A stretch of 64,000 nt of DNA from Porpolomopsis calyptriformis (lineage: Eukaryota; Basidiomycota; Agaricomycetes; Agaricales; Hygrophoraceae): positions 496,001-560,000 of the forward strand of contig OX621168.1 of NCBI GenBank assembly GCA_951640195.1, read 5' to 3'. The notes beneath the pieces were generated by a model, which did not search any database, had not been told where the DNA came from, and saw nothing but the letters and a program-made list of their open reading frames with translations. A program made the translations under genes and the position numbers. Shown piece by piece: positions 10,698 through 21,680 of the stretch (its first letter is position 1; every line of letters begins with the position of its first letter).

Positions 10698-13600
10698 ATG
10701 TCTCTTGCTTTAGAACAAACCCGCTGGAGGTCTCCTCCACCTCGCTACGACACTCACTCCACTTCTTCGAGTAGTCTGAAGCCTTACCTTGAACTTCCTC
10801 ATCTTCTCTCCCTTACCTGGCTGGCCTACCCTATTCTTTCCTTGCTTTTTGTTATATTTAGGTTGCAGTTATCGCTCTCTTCGTCTCAGGATGCTCTAGC
10901 ATCCGCGAAAGGTGATATTGTCGCCAGTTGCCAAGCGGCCGAGAAAGCCGCTACCGCTGCTGCAAGCATGCCTCGATACATGGCCGCCGCTACCAATCGC
11001 CAATTCGCTGATGCTGTTAACGACACAATGAACGGCGCTCGAGCCGCCTTGGTTCTCTCTTTGACAGTTATGGAGTCTATCATCAATTTCATTGTCGACA
11101 TTTACCGGTCCACCTTTCTCTGCTTCGTCGAACTTGTCATTCACGGGGGTCTGGCCATACTCATCGGCGCTGTTCAAGAGGTATGTTCTATGCCACCGCG
11201 AGAACACACCCCTGACCACTTTTTTGCAGCTTAATCTCTTCGTCCAGAATACTGCAGCCAGCATCCGCACTTCAATCCAGAATGATATCACCACCGCTAA
11301 CTCTGCCATCCAGGGCGCCGTTTCGGCTTTCAACAAGATCAACCCCTTCGGAAATGTAAATATCCCCCAGTTCGATATCCCCAGCTTGTCCGCTCTGCAG
11401 AATATTACCCTTCCCACGGACTTCGAGAACGCCCTCGTCAGTCTCAATAGTTCCCTACCCACCTTCTCTGAGTTAAAGGACAAAGTTAACGCTCTGTAAG
11501 TTTCTGTTCTTCCGGGCTTCCATCCTCTTTTCTGATGAAACGACCAGCATCGACACTCCGTTCGAGTTGCTCAAGGCAGACATCAACGACACATTTGCCA
11601 ACCTCACATTTGATTCATCTGTCCTTCCGGTACCCCAGGAAAATACACTCACTTTCTGCGACCAACTAGACACGTCTGTCGTTGACGACCTGGCGCGTGA
11701 TTTACTCAAGGCTGCAGAAATTGGCACTGTGATCTTGATCATCGTAGCCTTACTTCTCGTTGCGGGCAATTGCGCCCTCGAATGGTACAAATGGCGCTGC
11801 CTCAAGCGCCATTTAGAAAGAACCCGTCAGGCGTGGATGGCCGATCCCACTTTGCACCATACAGGTTCCGACGATTCACCTCAAGTGACCTTGAACGACC
11901 ACAACTTACTCGTTCTTCGAGGTATTTCGGCTCATCCGTTGCTGACACGCATCGCCTATAGCCTTGAATCACTTTTGCGATTGTCGCCTTCTCAGCACAC
12001 GCGACTTCAGTGGTTCTTTCACTACATCTTCCACCCCCCTGCTCTTGCCTGTTTCCTCATTGGTTTCTTTGGCCTTCTTTCCGTTCAGATTCAACTCGCC
12101 GCTGTCGGACCACTTGAAGCCAAATTCAATGCAAGAGCTGCCTCGTCCGCCACAGATTTGTCGAATCTCATTGTCACTTCGGTCAACAGCAGCATGTTCA
12201 ACCAGTCTTCGCTCTACGCAAATGATATCAACAGCCGCGTGGACAACGTCCAGACGACGATCAACAGTGGCCTGTTCGGTTGGGTCAACGGGACGACCAC
12301 AAGTTTGAATGATACACTCAATGAATTTTATAACGATGTTCAAAACGTGGTTTCCGTTCTTTTCAATGGCACCGTTCTGGAGGCTCCGGCGCAAGATTTT
12401 GTCCATTGCTTGATAGGCAGTAAAGTTGACGCCCTCGAGAAGGCCTTGACGTTCTTGAATCAAAACCTACAAGTGAACATTCCACGAGTCAACGAGAGCG
12501 TCCTCATACTTTCTCCAGGTGAAGTGAATGAGGCTACACAGCCGATCGCAGACGCCGCTATCGGAGGAGGGCAGGGCAACAGCCAAGGCTTCGTTAGCCG
12601 GCTCATCAACACGTATGTTAATTCTTTGAAGAAGGAGCGTGTCATGTTCGGCGTGTTCATGATTCTTTGGATCCTTGTTGTCTTGATGGGGATCGCCATC
12701 GTCCTCTGGCACTCTTTTGGCAAACCATGGACTGAAGCGTATCGGAGGCGCAAGTGGCAGAGAGAACGGCAGTCCGGCATCAATGACTTTGTTTCGGCCC
12801 GCAAGGAGATTCCGACCAGGGACGAAAAGGAAGGAAGAGTACTTGACATAAAATTACCGTCGTTCACTCCTTTGCCTTCTCCCACCCGCGCGTTTCCATT
12901 GAATGACTCGAAATGGAATGCTAGACAAACTCTCCGTTCGCCTGAGCCCAAGTTCGGGAAGAGTTGGGATAGTTTTTTCAGCAATGAAGGAGCCGGAAAG
13001 GAAAAGAAAGTTTCCGTTCGGGACAAGTTGATGGCCATTGGCAGGAAGGTCATGGGTAGGGAGAAGTTCGTGCCTGATGAGGGGAGTGTCGAGGAACGGT
13101 CTGCCCGCCACGACGAAGCATCCTCCAACCGACCGCCTGCTACGGTTTCGTGGTTGAGTACAATCACACCCATGGCCCGTTGGAGGAACGAGAGCAGTGG
13201 GGGTACCAAATTGGACGGAACTCGGCCTGACCTACGAATTTCCGTTGATTGTGCTTCTGAGGTTGATCAAGAATGCGACATCGATCACGAACCCAACATG
13301 CCTAGCCGTAGTGCTATCGACAGTTGGTCCGCTTCGACCTTGGCCCCACCTGCAACTCCGTGGATGAATCGCGTCTCACCTACAGAGAAGCAAACCACTG
13401 CAAGCCACCAAGTTAGTCCCTTCAACGTCTCCTCCAACGTTAATTCGGTGTATGAAGATGCGGCACTCCTATATCCTCCGATCACGCCCATCGTCATGCC
13501 TCTCCCTGTGCAGTCCCGCGCCCGCCAACCGAGGATTCGTCCTTCTTCACCCTCGCCCCAGCTATCGCCTAGATTTTCAACACAATACGCAGCTTTTGAC

Positions 13601-13786
13601 AAGTTCGAGCCTTCTCCATCCGGACGGGATCAGAGTGAAGTGACGACACCGCTCACCAAGTTCTTAACGACGACTCATGCGCGGAAATCCTCATGTGTGA
13701 ACCCATTCGCTACTCCCTTTGACGACGAGCATCGCGCGCCGATCAGTTTAATGCCAACCAATCCGTTCACCACCGTCGCGCTGTGA
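10698..13786 (+). CDS. PRM1: Plasma membrane fusion protein PRM1
   Basis: PRM1 is a multi-pass glycoprotein acting in plasma-membrane merging during mating and hyphal fusion. Three exons: the first ends after [10 protein letters not shown] (intron from about 11181), the second after KVNAL (intron from about 11498). Membrane segments are visible at [70 protein letters not shown] and [19 protein letters not shown]. Family-specific stretches are [19 protein letters not shown] and [19 protein letters not shown] followed by [20 protein letters not shown] and [12 protein letters not shown], with several N-glycosylation sequons. The protein is near 990 residues, longer than the yeast protein (about 660), mostly because of a Ser/Pro-rich cytosolic tail after the last membrane segment. 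The ATG at 10698 opens the conserved part. Confidence 0.93.
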
Positions 13787-14022
13787 TGATGACCATTTGT
13801 TTTTCTTTCTTTCTCTGCAGTGGGTAGTATACACCGACTAATTGTCCCAATATTGACACTCTTCAATACGGTTACAACTCTGTAGCGTACATAAAGTGTA
13901 TTTTTACCATTGTATCATCGCTGGTATCGGTTTTGAGTAGTAATACATCCCGGACAATTCCGAATCATGTGATGGTGGCTGTAGCTCGCTCCAGTTCCAC
14001 TCAGCAACAACCTAAAGCCATC

Positions 14023-15390
14023 ATGAGCCAGTATTCGCAACCCCCGCCCTCCTACGGAGCCTCTGGATTGTCTCCGACTACACCACCCGGCCAGGAAGTT
14101 CGTGAGCCTTTGCTCGGTGGTCCGAGCACCAGTGCAGGTGGCTTTTACGATCACCCTGCTCAAGATGACCTTCCTGACGATTTCAAGGTGAGTATGAGCC
14201 CCAGAGGACTCTTTTTTTTGGGGGGTCCAACACCTGACAATCATCTCGTCCTGTATGGCAGTATGGTACGACGGTCTCCGAAAGCTCCCCCGAAATCCGG
14301 AATGCCTTTGTCCGGAAGGTTTACTCGATTCTCTGTGAGTCACATCGGCGCTTCGTCGTTTGTACTTTTTCCTCTCACTGACAAGTATCCCAAAGTCTGT
14401 CAAATTGTGTGTTGAACTCACTTCCGTGTCGCCGGTTGTCCTTTGTTGACGTTGCTGAACGTATGTGTAGTTTGCGACATGTATCGTCGGAGGCGCGATT
14501 TCGCATTCTCCTTCTGCAGTCCAATGGGTCCAGGCACAGTGCGCTTCTGTTCTGCGTACTTAATCGACCGCCCACTGATGACCTGTCTTGTAGCACTTGG
14601 ACTTTCTATCTAACCTTGTTCGGCACTCTTATCAATCTTGGAGTGCTGTATTGGAAACGCCATAGCCACCCGTTGAATATGGTACTACTCTCGACATTTA
14701 CCTTCATGGAGGCCTTTATGCTCGGTGTCGTCATAGCCTTCTACGACAGCGCTATCGTCTTGCAAGCTTTGTAAGCGCCGTCATACTCATGAAGGATGAA
14801 CCCTACTGACAATATTGTTTAGGCTCATTACGCTTGCTGTATTCTTAGGCTTGACGCTGTTCACCTTCCAGTCCAAGGTATGTGGTTGCATTCCAAAGAT
14901 TTTCAAACTTATGTGTAATATAATCCTGGTACAGTATGATTTCTCGGGAATGGGCCCATTCCTTTTTGGCGGTCTCATTGCCTTGAGTTCGTTATATTTC
15001 CTTCCCCCATTCCGTCCCTTTTATTTATACGTCATCTAGTCGGAACCGGTCTAGTTGGGATATTCATTCCGTTCAGTCGCACGATGGACCTCATAATGGC
15101 CATTGGGGGATGCCTCATCTTCAGCGGGTATATCGTTTACGATACATATCTCATCAACAACCGCTTGTCTCCCGACGAATTTATCTTGGGATCTATCAGC
15201 CTTTACCTTGAGTGCGTTATCTTCTCCTATATCTCTTTTATAATGGTCCAACTAAAACGAACCACTTCACTAATGAAGTTTCATCAATCTCTGTATGTCT
15301 CATTTGACCTTTATTTTTTGTTCTTACTGAGAATTCCCGTCTGCCCTAGTCCTGAACATCCTTCGCCTTCTCAGCAATGCGGAGCGCTGA
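14023..15390 (+). CDS. Bax inhibitor-1/Lifeguard (TMBIM) family membrane protein
   Basis: This is a seven-helix protein of the BI-1 family, which modulates Ca2+ leak and cell-death signalling in ER, Golgi or vacuole membranes. A short Pro/Ser/Gly-rich cytosolic N-terminus (MSQYSQPPPSYGASG, EPLLGG) precedes RNAFVRKVYSIL, the entry to helix 1. Later exons give TWTFYLTLFGTLINLGVLY, MVLLSTFTFMEAFMLGVVI and LLITLAVFLGLTLFTFQSKY. The final part holds GGCLIFSGYIVYDTYLI and SISLYLDFINLFLNILRLL, containing the two conserved aspartates of the pore latch. At least six introns are present; the last two flank a 14-nt micro-exon at about 15282-15295 that restores DFINLF. The stop is TGA at 15388-15390. Layout resembles the TMBIM4/Lfg4 branch. 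Confidence 0.88.
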
Positions 15391-17278
15391 ACGGACCCTC
15401 GTACTCTTTTTGATGTTAATATGGCTAAGAATTGGTTTTCTTGAACGAGACCGCTGCTTGTAACGTTGCATGGTTTCTGTACCAATAACTCTTTTCATGT
15501 CAAGCGATAGTAACAAAACAGCCTGGAAGGCGACAACAAACTTCAAAACTTGGTCCAATGAAAGCCAACTGATTGCTTGAGATTCAACGTTTGAAATTCT
15601 CCTCAGAGTCGATCATGAAGCCTTCACCTTTTTTGAAGCTGTGAAGATGGGGTACGTTGGCACTGCGACAAACGGCTTGACTGAGGGATGAGAAGAACAT
15701 ACGGAGGCATCGGGAAAAGTCTGATAGTATCTTGGTGATGCTTTGGGCCCGCATGGACGTTGACTTCGAGGTAGGTAAAGTCATCTCTAATGAACGGGCG
15801 CACAAATCCCTTGGCAAGCGCCACGTCAAACTCTGCCTTGACCTCCTTTTCACCTCCGATATCGTCACTGATCGAAGCAATGTGCATTGAGCCACATCCA
15901 AAGTTGCGATCTTAATGAGATCGGTCGAGACTCGGACCTATGGATGGATGAGGGGTGAAATTGTCCAAATGCTGATTCGCAAAAATTGGACATACGTTAG
16001 GGATGTGTGATAAGTCAACAAGATTGACGTATTTCCTCGCGTTCTCTTCCGCTGTCACTTCCCAGGTCAACCCTTGGACTGTTACAGATTTCCAATTCAG
16101 GAGCCGTTGCCACTGACGGCTGGATCCTGAAAAGGATTGCTGGGAACAAGATATTGCTCTGTGGATGGGGGTCCGCTACTAGAACTCGTCGCTCCACCGG
16201 TCCCGCCATGCCGCCACTCCCAGCAAAACCGACCGCCGTATCACTTCCATCTCCAAAACCTGCCACTTCGCGGCCTCCACCGTTTTCAACAAGAGTATAA
16301 GCGGACGGGGGAGTCGGTGCCCCATGGGTGAAACCCCCTTGTACGCATCTCCTGGATCAGGAATGGAGCAAGGAATGGGCTGTGGTCGTGGTTTGGATCA
16401 AGCGCGACCGTTTTCCCATGAAATTGGTCCAGGTATTAATTCTGGGAAATACGAAGACGCGGACCTATTGATAGTAAGAAAAGACTGCCATCATTTCACA
16501 ATTGAGGCTCACCGAGGGAACCCATCGTATAAAAAAGCAATAGCCAAGTCGCTATGATGCGAATCACATAAATTGATGGCATTTCGCGGCTCGTGCACCA
16601 CGCTTTTAGCGAAAGAAGGAACAAAGCGTCTGTTCTTCAGAAAGTCCCACTACGCGGAATTGACTCTTGTTCAGTTACAGTAGACAACAATCTCCTACCA
16701 ATATATCTTCAGGTTTTCCTATAATATGTGCCCGTTGTACGCCTGGACGGTCCCCCTGCCGCTTTCTTGCCGCATACCACCCAACGTCCAAGGTCTCTGG
16801 TATCGACCCCGGTGTCAAAAGTGGTCGTGTTGGATGCTTCTGAGATTTCATGTTGATATCCGAAGCCAGCTGGCAGGCTGTGGAACTCGTAGGACTGTAG
16901 GCAGGAATTGCAGGGAACTTGGTCTGATGCAACTTAGAAATAAGTACGCGCCGCATGGGGAATACATGCCACATCGGCCACATCTGGCGTGAACCAAAAT
17001 TTAATTGCCCTTACTGATCTCAAATAGCTGGGAGAAAGAGTATGGTTACTTCTTGTTGGGTGACAATTACTTTTTCCCTGTGATCAGATCATATTAATAC
17101 TCACTTCGCGATTGACTTCGTTGATTTCAAGGACATCATATTCGCCTATCCTTGTACTTCTTGAAGATAGCCGAATCAACTTGATGTTATAGTCCTCTCC
17201 AATGAATCATTATCAGATTCGCTTGAAATTATTGATTCATTGAGGATATTCTTCTGTAATAGGTAGTACCGTAAAATC
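15391..17278. other. Gene-poor stretch with coding-like fragments on the minus strand
   Basis: No intact gene can be built here. On the minus strand several pieces look coding: about 16330-16170 (AYTLVENGGGREVAGFGDGS), about 16110-15990 (GLTWEVTAEENARKYVNLVD then LSHIPN), about 15975-15920 (VRVSTDLIKIAT) and about 15890-15700 (FVRPFIRDDFTYLEVNVHAG). The segment 16983-16675 holds another open frame (FPAIPAYSPTSSTACQLASD). One junction (HIPN to VRVST) fits a GT-AG intron, but others need frame changes or cross stops. I read this as a decayed or strongly mis-resolved gene; the family was not recognised. The part from 17000 to 17278 is AT-rich and empty. Confidence 0.4.
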
Positions 17279-19287
17279 TTACTGTAAAGGGGACGGACAA
17301 TTGACACCATCTCGCATAGACCAAATGGCAGCCTTGTGCTGACTTATCGCGAGCACAATAAGTGAGTGCCATATGGCGTGCGAACCTCCGCCCACAACGT
17401 CAAGACACCGAGTCCATTTTTCAGGGAGGAAGCGTTCAGGAATGTGCGTCACATAGAAGACCAATCCAGCGACATATGAGAGGAGTGATGGAAAAACGGG
17501 CCCTGACGACACGATGTCAAATCCAGCTTGTAGCAACACAACAAAGACGACGTACAGATGAATGAGAGCACCTCCCCCGCGGAGTGAAGATACGATAATA
17601 CCGCGAGAGGGGCTATAGAGGAAAAGGCAAGCGCCACAAAGAAGGCAACTCGCCAACTCTATCAATACAAGGATATTATCAGCCAACCTAGTCTTCCATT
17701 GACTGGGTTTGATTGGCTTACCCGGTATTTGTATTGGTTAAACCAGTTCATGAACGGAAATATATTTCCCGCCAAGCCCGTAAAGAAACAGCAAACCAGA
17801 AACCAATTACCAATCCGGGGATAGCACTGGAAACCGTAATGCACAACGCTGCCCACGCTTGCGCTGATCAACCTGGCGTCCGATATCAATGATAAAAGTA
17901 GCAAACGACAAGAAAACGACATGCCAGCTGATGCCGACATAATCCACTCGGGCGAAAAATTCCATTCCCGCAGGGTGCGCGCACCCAGACATTGTGTGCC
18001 ACAATGCGCTGGTAAACAAACAGAGAAGAGCAAATACGGTGAATGCCGTTTCGGGAACATCACGCAGTGCGGAAGAGCTGAAGAACGGGATAGAATGCCA
18101 ACCCCATAAGACGCATGGGACCAGGTGAGTATGGATATTGACTAAATTGGCGATCACTTGAGGGTTGATTGGACGAAGACATGGATGAAACTCACGGGTC
18201 TCGTTATGAAAAGCAAATAATGACATAATGATGAGTGGCCATTTCTCAATGGGGATGAAGCTGTGGAAGCAACGATCAGATGAGGTTGACATTGGACATT
18301 TTCTGCCCCTCACCGATACCCTTGTCGTACGAATGGGTTATTCTGCCACTGGGTTGGTAGGTCTACATATTTGATGAGACGAACGCCGTGGAGTGATCGC
18401 TTGACTGCACTGGCAATCTCCTTAGTCGCCCTTCCGAGCATATCTTCTGCACTAATATCTGGAGAGGTGTTGAGAAGTTCTGATAAGATATCCGACGAAC
18501 TCAAAACGTCTAGAAGATCAGAGAGCAAACTGCTTGGGGCGAGGGTGGTGACCTCGAAACCAGAAGGAAAGTCCATGGAAGAGAGGTGAGAATGAAGTGA
18601 CTGGAGACGATCAGATAATGTAGGTATAAAATTACGTGGGTGGTGGAAGTCTAGTTCGCAGAAACGGGTGCGAACATCGTCTAGCTTTGAACGCATGTCG
18701 GAGAGTGTGAAATCAGGGAGGTGAGAGCGGACGCTTGGCATGCCTGGCAAATGGGAACGGACGTTGGGCATGTCGGGTAGATGAGACCGGACGGTTGGTA
18801 TGGCTGGTAGGTGAGAGCGAACATTGGGCATATCCGGGAGACGTGAACGCATATCGTTCAAGCCGGGGACGTCAGTCATATCGGGCAAGTGAGACTTGAC
18901 AAATTCTTCAACTGAGATATCCCCGAGGTGAAATTCGGGGAGGTGGGAAAGTACATCGGCTCGTATGCTATCCAGCATTTCGAGGGCCACCTTTGCCCAT
19001 GTTCTGGCTTCATCAATGGTGGACTCTCCTTGGGCTTTCAGAGCCTCTGCGATTCCGAGATCCGATATCGGGGAAGCAAGCTGGGACAATCGCGCTTCTA
19101 AATCAGCAAGATATGAGAGGACAAGAAAGCGGAGGGATGCTAGGGTTTGGATGGGAGAAGCGGTTGAGAGATCAAGAGCTTCAAGGGAATGTGTGTAACA
19201 AATTTGAAGTCGTGGAGGTCGCATAACGCTCGGGACTGAGAGGCGACGTCTACCACGACGGAGACGGAGGCTGGTCGTTGCGCTCAT
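17279..19287 (-). CDS. PAQR family receptor (adiponectin receptor/haemolysin III type, Izh3-like) with long N-terminus
   Basis: The C-terminal half is a seven-helix PAQR domain. It starts at VDLPTQWQNNPFVRQGYR, is joined by an intron to FIPIEKWPLIIMSLFAFHNE, and continues through TLNIHTHLVPCVLWGW. Zinc-site motifs are present: SALWHTMSGCAHP (first histidine) with RVDYVGI, and GGGSHAIWHSLIV near the end (HxxxH). PERFLPEKW is also typical. Fungal members (Izh proteins) affect zinc and lipid homeostasis. The first exon encodes a roughly 300-residue N-terminal extension with predicted helices and an 11-residue repeat, variants of VRSHLPDMPN, in about five tandem copies at forward coordinates about 18710-18860. 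Yeast Izh3 also has a long N-terminus. Five or so introns; the stop follows VNCPSPLQ. Confidence 0.88.
18710..18860 (-). repeat. Tandem 33-bp coding repeat (11-residue units)
   Basis: Within the PAQR gene, units reading roughly (V/M)RS(H/R)LP(D/A/G)(M/I)P(N/T/S) follow one another about five times: DMRSRLPDMPN, VRSHLPAIPT, VRSHLPDMPN, VRSHLPGMPS, VRSHLPDF. The period is 10-11 residues (30-33 nt) and the nucleotide units are visibly similar (gtgagagcgga, gtgagagcgaa, gggaacgga). The array sits between flanking helical regions and before the membrane domain. Confidence 0.8.
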
Positions 19288-19413
19288 CGTTAGGGTTTGG
19301 GGGGGAAGCGAATGTGCGTGATATTTAAATGAAAATAAAAATGTTACGTAATAAGGAACGTGTGAATGTAATTTCTATATATGGTCATGTCTTGTATAAA
19401 AATGTAAAAATAA

Positions 19414-19953
19414 TTATGTAATTAGACTTGTATTGTTCGAGGGAATACCATTGGGAATACGACTGGTGGATCCAGTCGTAGGAGCCGTCGTCGTCGTCGT
19501 CGTCGTCATAGTCGTCATCGTAGTACTGCCATTTAACGCAGGTAAATCGGGAAGTTGTCTCGCCATCATCTCGCCAACAAACGTATCCACGCCTCCATCC
19601 TTGGCTTTCTTCTTCAAAGTTCCGCGTGCAGACACAGTATGGGTGCTCGTACGCCTGTGTCCCCTCGTTGCGCGAACATTTTGCTCGGGACTACTCGCAG
19701 TCGACGAAGGAGATGGGGTGGTGCCCACCCTTGTTGCGCGGTAATCTTCATCGTGGAACTGCCTCTTCGCCACTTCAGCGTCGTAGGGCTCGTATGGCAC
19801 GCGATTGAGGTCTGACACGCCATTGCCGGGCTTGACTTCATACGGTTTTGCCGGTGACAGTTCTCGGGGGCCCCGTGAAATCGGAGAGGCAATAATGATC
19901 GTGCTCCAAGTAAGAAGGGCAAGTGTGGGGATGATGATGAGAGCGGTGCGCAT
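19414..19953 (-). CDS. Small secreted protein, Ser/Thr-rich, function unknown
   Basis: An uninterrupted frame of about 179 residues begins MRTALIIIPTLALLTWSTII, a clear signal peptide or signal anchor, followed by ASPISRGPRE. Dibasic and basic sites (AKRQFHDED, KKKAKD) could be cut by Kex2-like proteases. The C-terminal part is threonine-rich (a run of TTTTTTT encoded by a CGT/ACG microsatellite at about 19485-19510) and ends SNNTSLIT. No known domain is recognised. Upstream of the chosen ATG the frame continues 17 codons but lacks signal-peptide character. It may be an extracellular or wall-associated effector-like protein; that is only inference. Confidence 0.6.
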   Translation of the reverse strand: MRTALIIIPTLALLTWSTIIIASPISRGPRELSPAKPYEVKPGNGVSDLNRVPYEPYDAEVAKRQFHDEDYRATRVGTTPSPSSTASSPEQNVRATRGHRRTSTHTVSARGTLKKKAKDGGVDTFVGEMMARQLPDLPALNGSTTMTTMTTTTTTTAPTTGSTSRIPNGIPSNNTSLIT

Positions 19954-20158
19954 CGTCGTAAAGCCTGGGTAGTGATTGGGGACGGAGGGATGTCGGCAAA
20001 ACAAGTCGAGGTGAGGGTAGAAGACAAGAATCTACTGAAAACTTTGAGGGGACGAACCGGTATTTTATATGGGAAGGAGGCTGACACCCACCCTAAGCTC
20101 CACCTGTTATCGAATGATCCTTGCCGGAACGCGGATGACTGGTCAAAACCAAAATATA

Positions 20159-20491
20159 CAGTCGACTCTGTAATAACCCATACCTCTGTCAAATACCAAA
20201 AGTATGGGTTACGACATGGGAGGGAGAGATCGTTTCAGGGTCATAACATGGTTAAGTACACTGATTTCGTTATCCCTTGAGTGACTTCATCTCCGTTTAG
20301 GTAGTGCAAACTGCGGTAAAAAATAAATTTTTGATGAGAATCCATGTCTTTGAGAGGAATTCTTCGAAATCCGCTGTGATAACCCATACTTGAGCAAAAT
20401 TCTTGGCCTGGAGCTATGGGTTACGCAACTGATTTCGCCCCCAACCAACCTGGTCAATCGGAACATGCATGGGTTATTACAGTGTCAACTG
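20159..20491. mobile_element. MITE with Tc1/mariner-like ends and TA target-site duplication
   Basis: The left end reads CAGTCGACTCTGTAATAACC and the right end is its inverted partner: its reverse complement reads CAGTTGACACTGTAATAACC. Over 25 bp the termini match at 22 positions. Both ends are flanked by TA (20157-20158 and 20492-20493), the target duplication of Tc1/mariner elements, whose termini commonly start CAGT. The 333-bp element has no transposase frame. Inside are further copies of the AACCCATA motif in both orientations (about 20172-20215 and 20380-20435), giving subterminal hairpins. It is inserted between the secreted-protein gene and the next hypothetical gene. Confidence 0.85.
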
Positions 20492-20845
20492 TACATTGAA
20501 GGTAGTAATAGCGAGGATGCGCACGAACACTGTAAAGACTCACGTGATAGTGACATCACGCGTCTGTGACATTTCATCCCCCAGCCAGGTATTCAGACAT
20601 GAGATCACTTACCTTTGTACAGTATTAAAGCCTTTGTTTCTCCTAATATAAATGATTTTTCTTTGCAAATGCCACCTCTCATTTTATTACCCATTCACTC
20701 TTTGAATCCGCCACGTCCATCTTTCTCCACCTGTCTGGTTACAGGTGTACTCACAGCAGGCATGATTTACGTCGTCTGACTTGCATGCCACTGAATTATT
20801 TCACTCGCCATGCAGGACAAAGAAATTTGACTTTCCGTTGCTGCA

Positions 20846-21493
20846 ATGTCATACGACCCGCCTCGCAAGTCAAGCTCTGGCGGTGTGCGCGAAGAACTGG
20901 AGCGCTGGCGGTGGTCAGACGCGGATAAGGCCACTGAAACTTCGCCCACGTCCAAACGAAAGCCATCAGAGATCTCCCTGCCTCGAATCCCTCACGGGAA
21001 ATTTCTTATCAGCCCTGGTGGCAGGAAGTATCCCGAGAATTGTCCCCAGACTCCAGCAATCGCGACGCTCGATAGCAACAGAAATGTGCTTCCCACCGAG
21101 GTCGAAGCCTCTACCAGCGCAGAGGATACGGCAAGAGGCGATTCCATAAACTGTGGCAGCTGCAGTGATCCCCCGTGTGATCAATGTCGTTTGCTCGCAT
21201 GGGAAAATTGGTAGTGTATGCTCCCACTCTTCTTGAGCACCTCGTTGACAAGTCGTAATCGCAAGGCTCTCCATCATTTCCTACAATGGTCGCAATCGAG
21301 AAACCGGAGTGGGAAATGTCACCCCGGAAGATCCACAATAGACGGGAGCCACCTGTTGTCAAGTATCCTTCCATTTGTCGCTGTATCAATGGTCGGAACC
21401 ATAGTAACAAAGTCATGTACCCTGTTTTTGCTGCAAGTCGTTCGGTTTTGGAATACCAGCAACTCTGTCGGATGCAAACCGTGCGAAAGCTAA
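20846..21493 (+). CDS. Hypothetical protein with one membrane segment (weak)
   Basis: Exon 1 (20846-21210) begins MSYDPPRKSSSGGVREELER and contains a cysteine cluster CGSCSDPPCDQC. A 42-nt intron (GTAGTG...GACAAG) joined to exon 2 (21253-21493) keeps the frame and adds a hydrophobic segment SSILPFVAVSMVGTIVTKSC and a short tail ending GCKPCES. The total would be 201 residues. No family is recognised; support is only the frame-preserving splice and protein-like composition. It converges with the methyltransferase gene. Confidence 0.35.
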
Positions 21494-21680
21494 AACCGCA
21501 ACAGCAGTGAACGATGGACTGCAACACACAGGACGTGGCTCTTGGTTGAGAAATCGGTTTCGATGGTGGCTCCTCAACAACGATTCCAGTATAGTTGATG
21601 CTGAAGGGGGTGTTCAAACGTCCGCCACCCTTTTCTGGAGTTTGAATGGGAATCAATGGAATGACACATGGCATTATAGA

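Noticed and set aside
21111..21674. A 187-codon minus-strand frame with cysteines
   Set aside because: Composition is irregular, no family resemblance exists, and it overlaps the better-supported two-exon plus-strand model; neither is strong.
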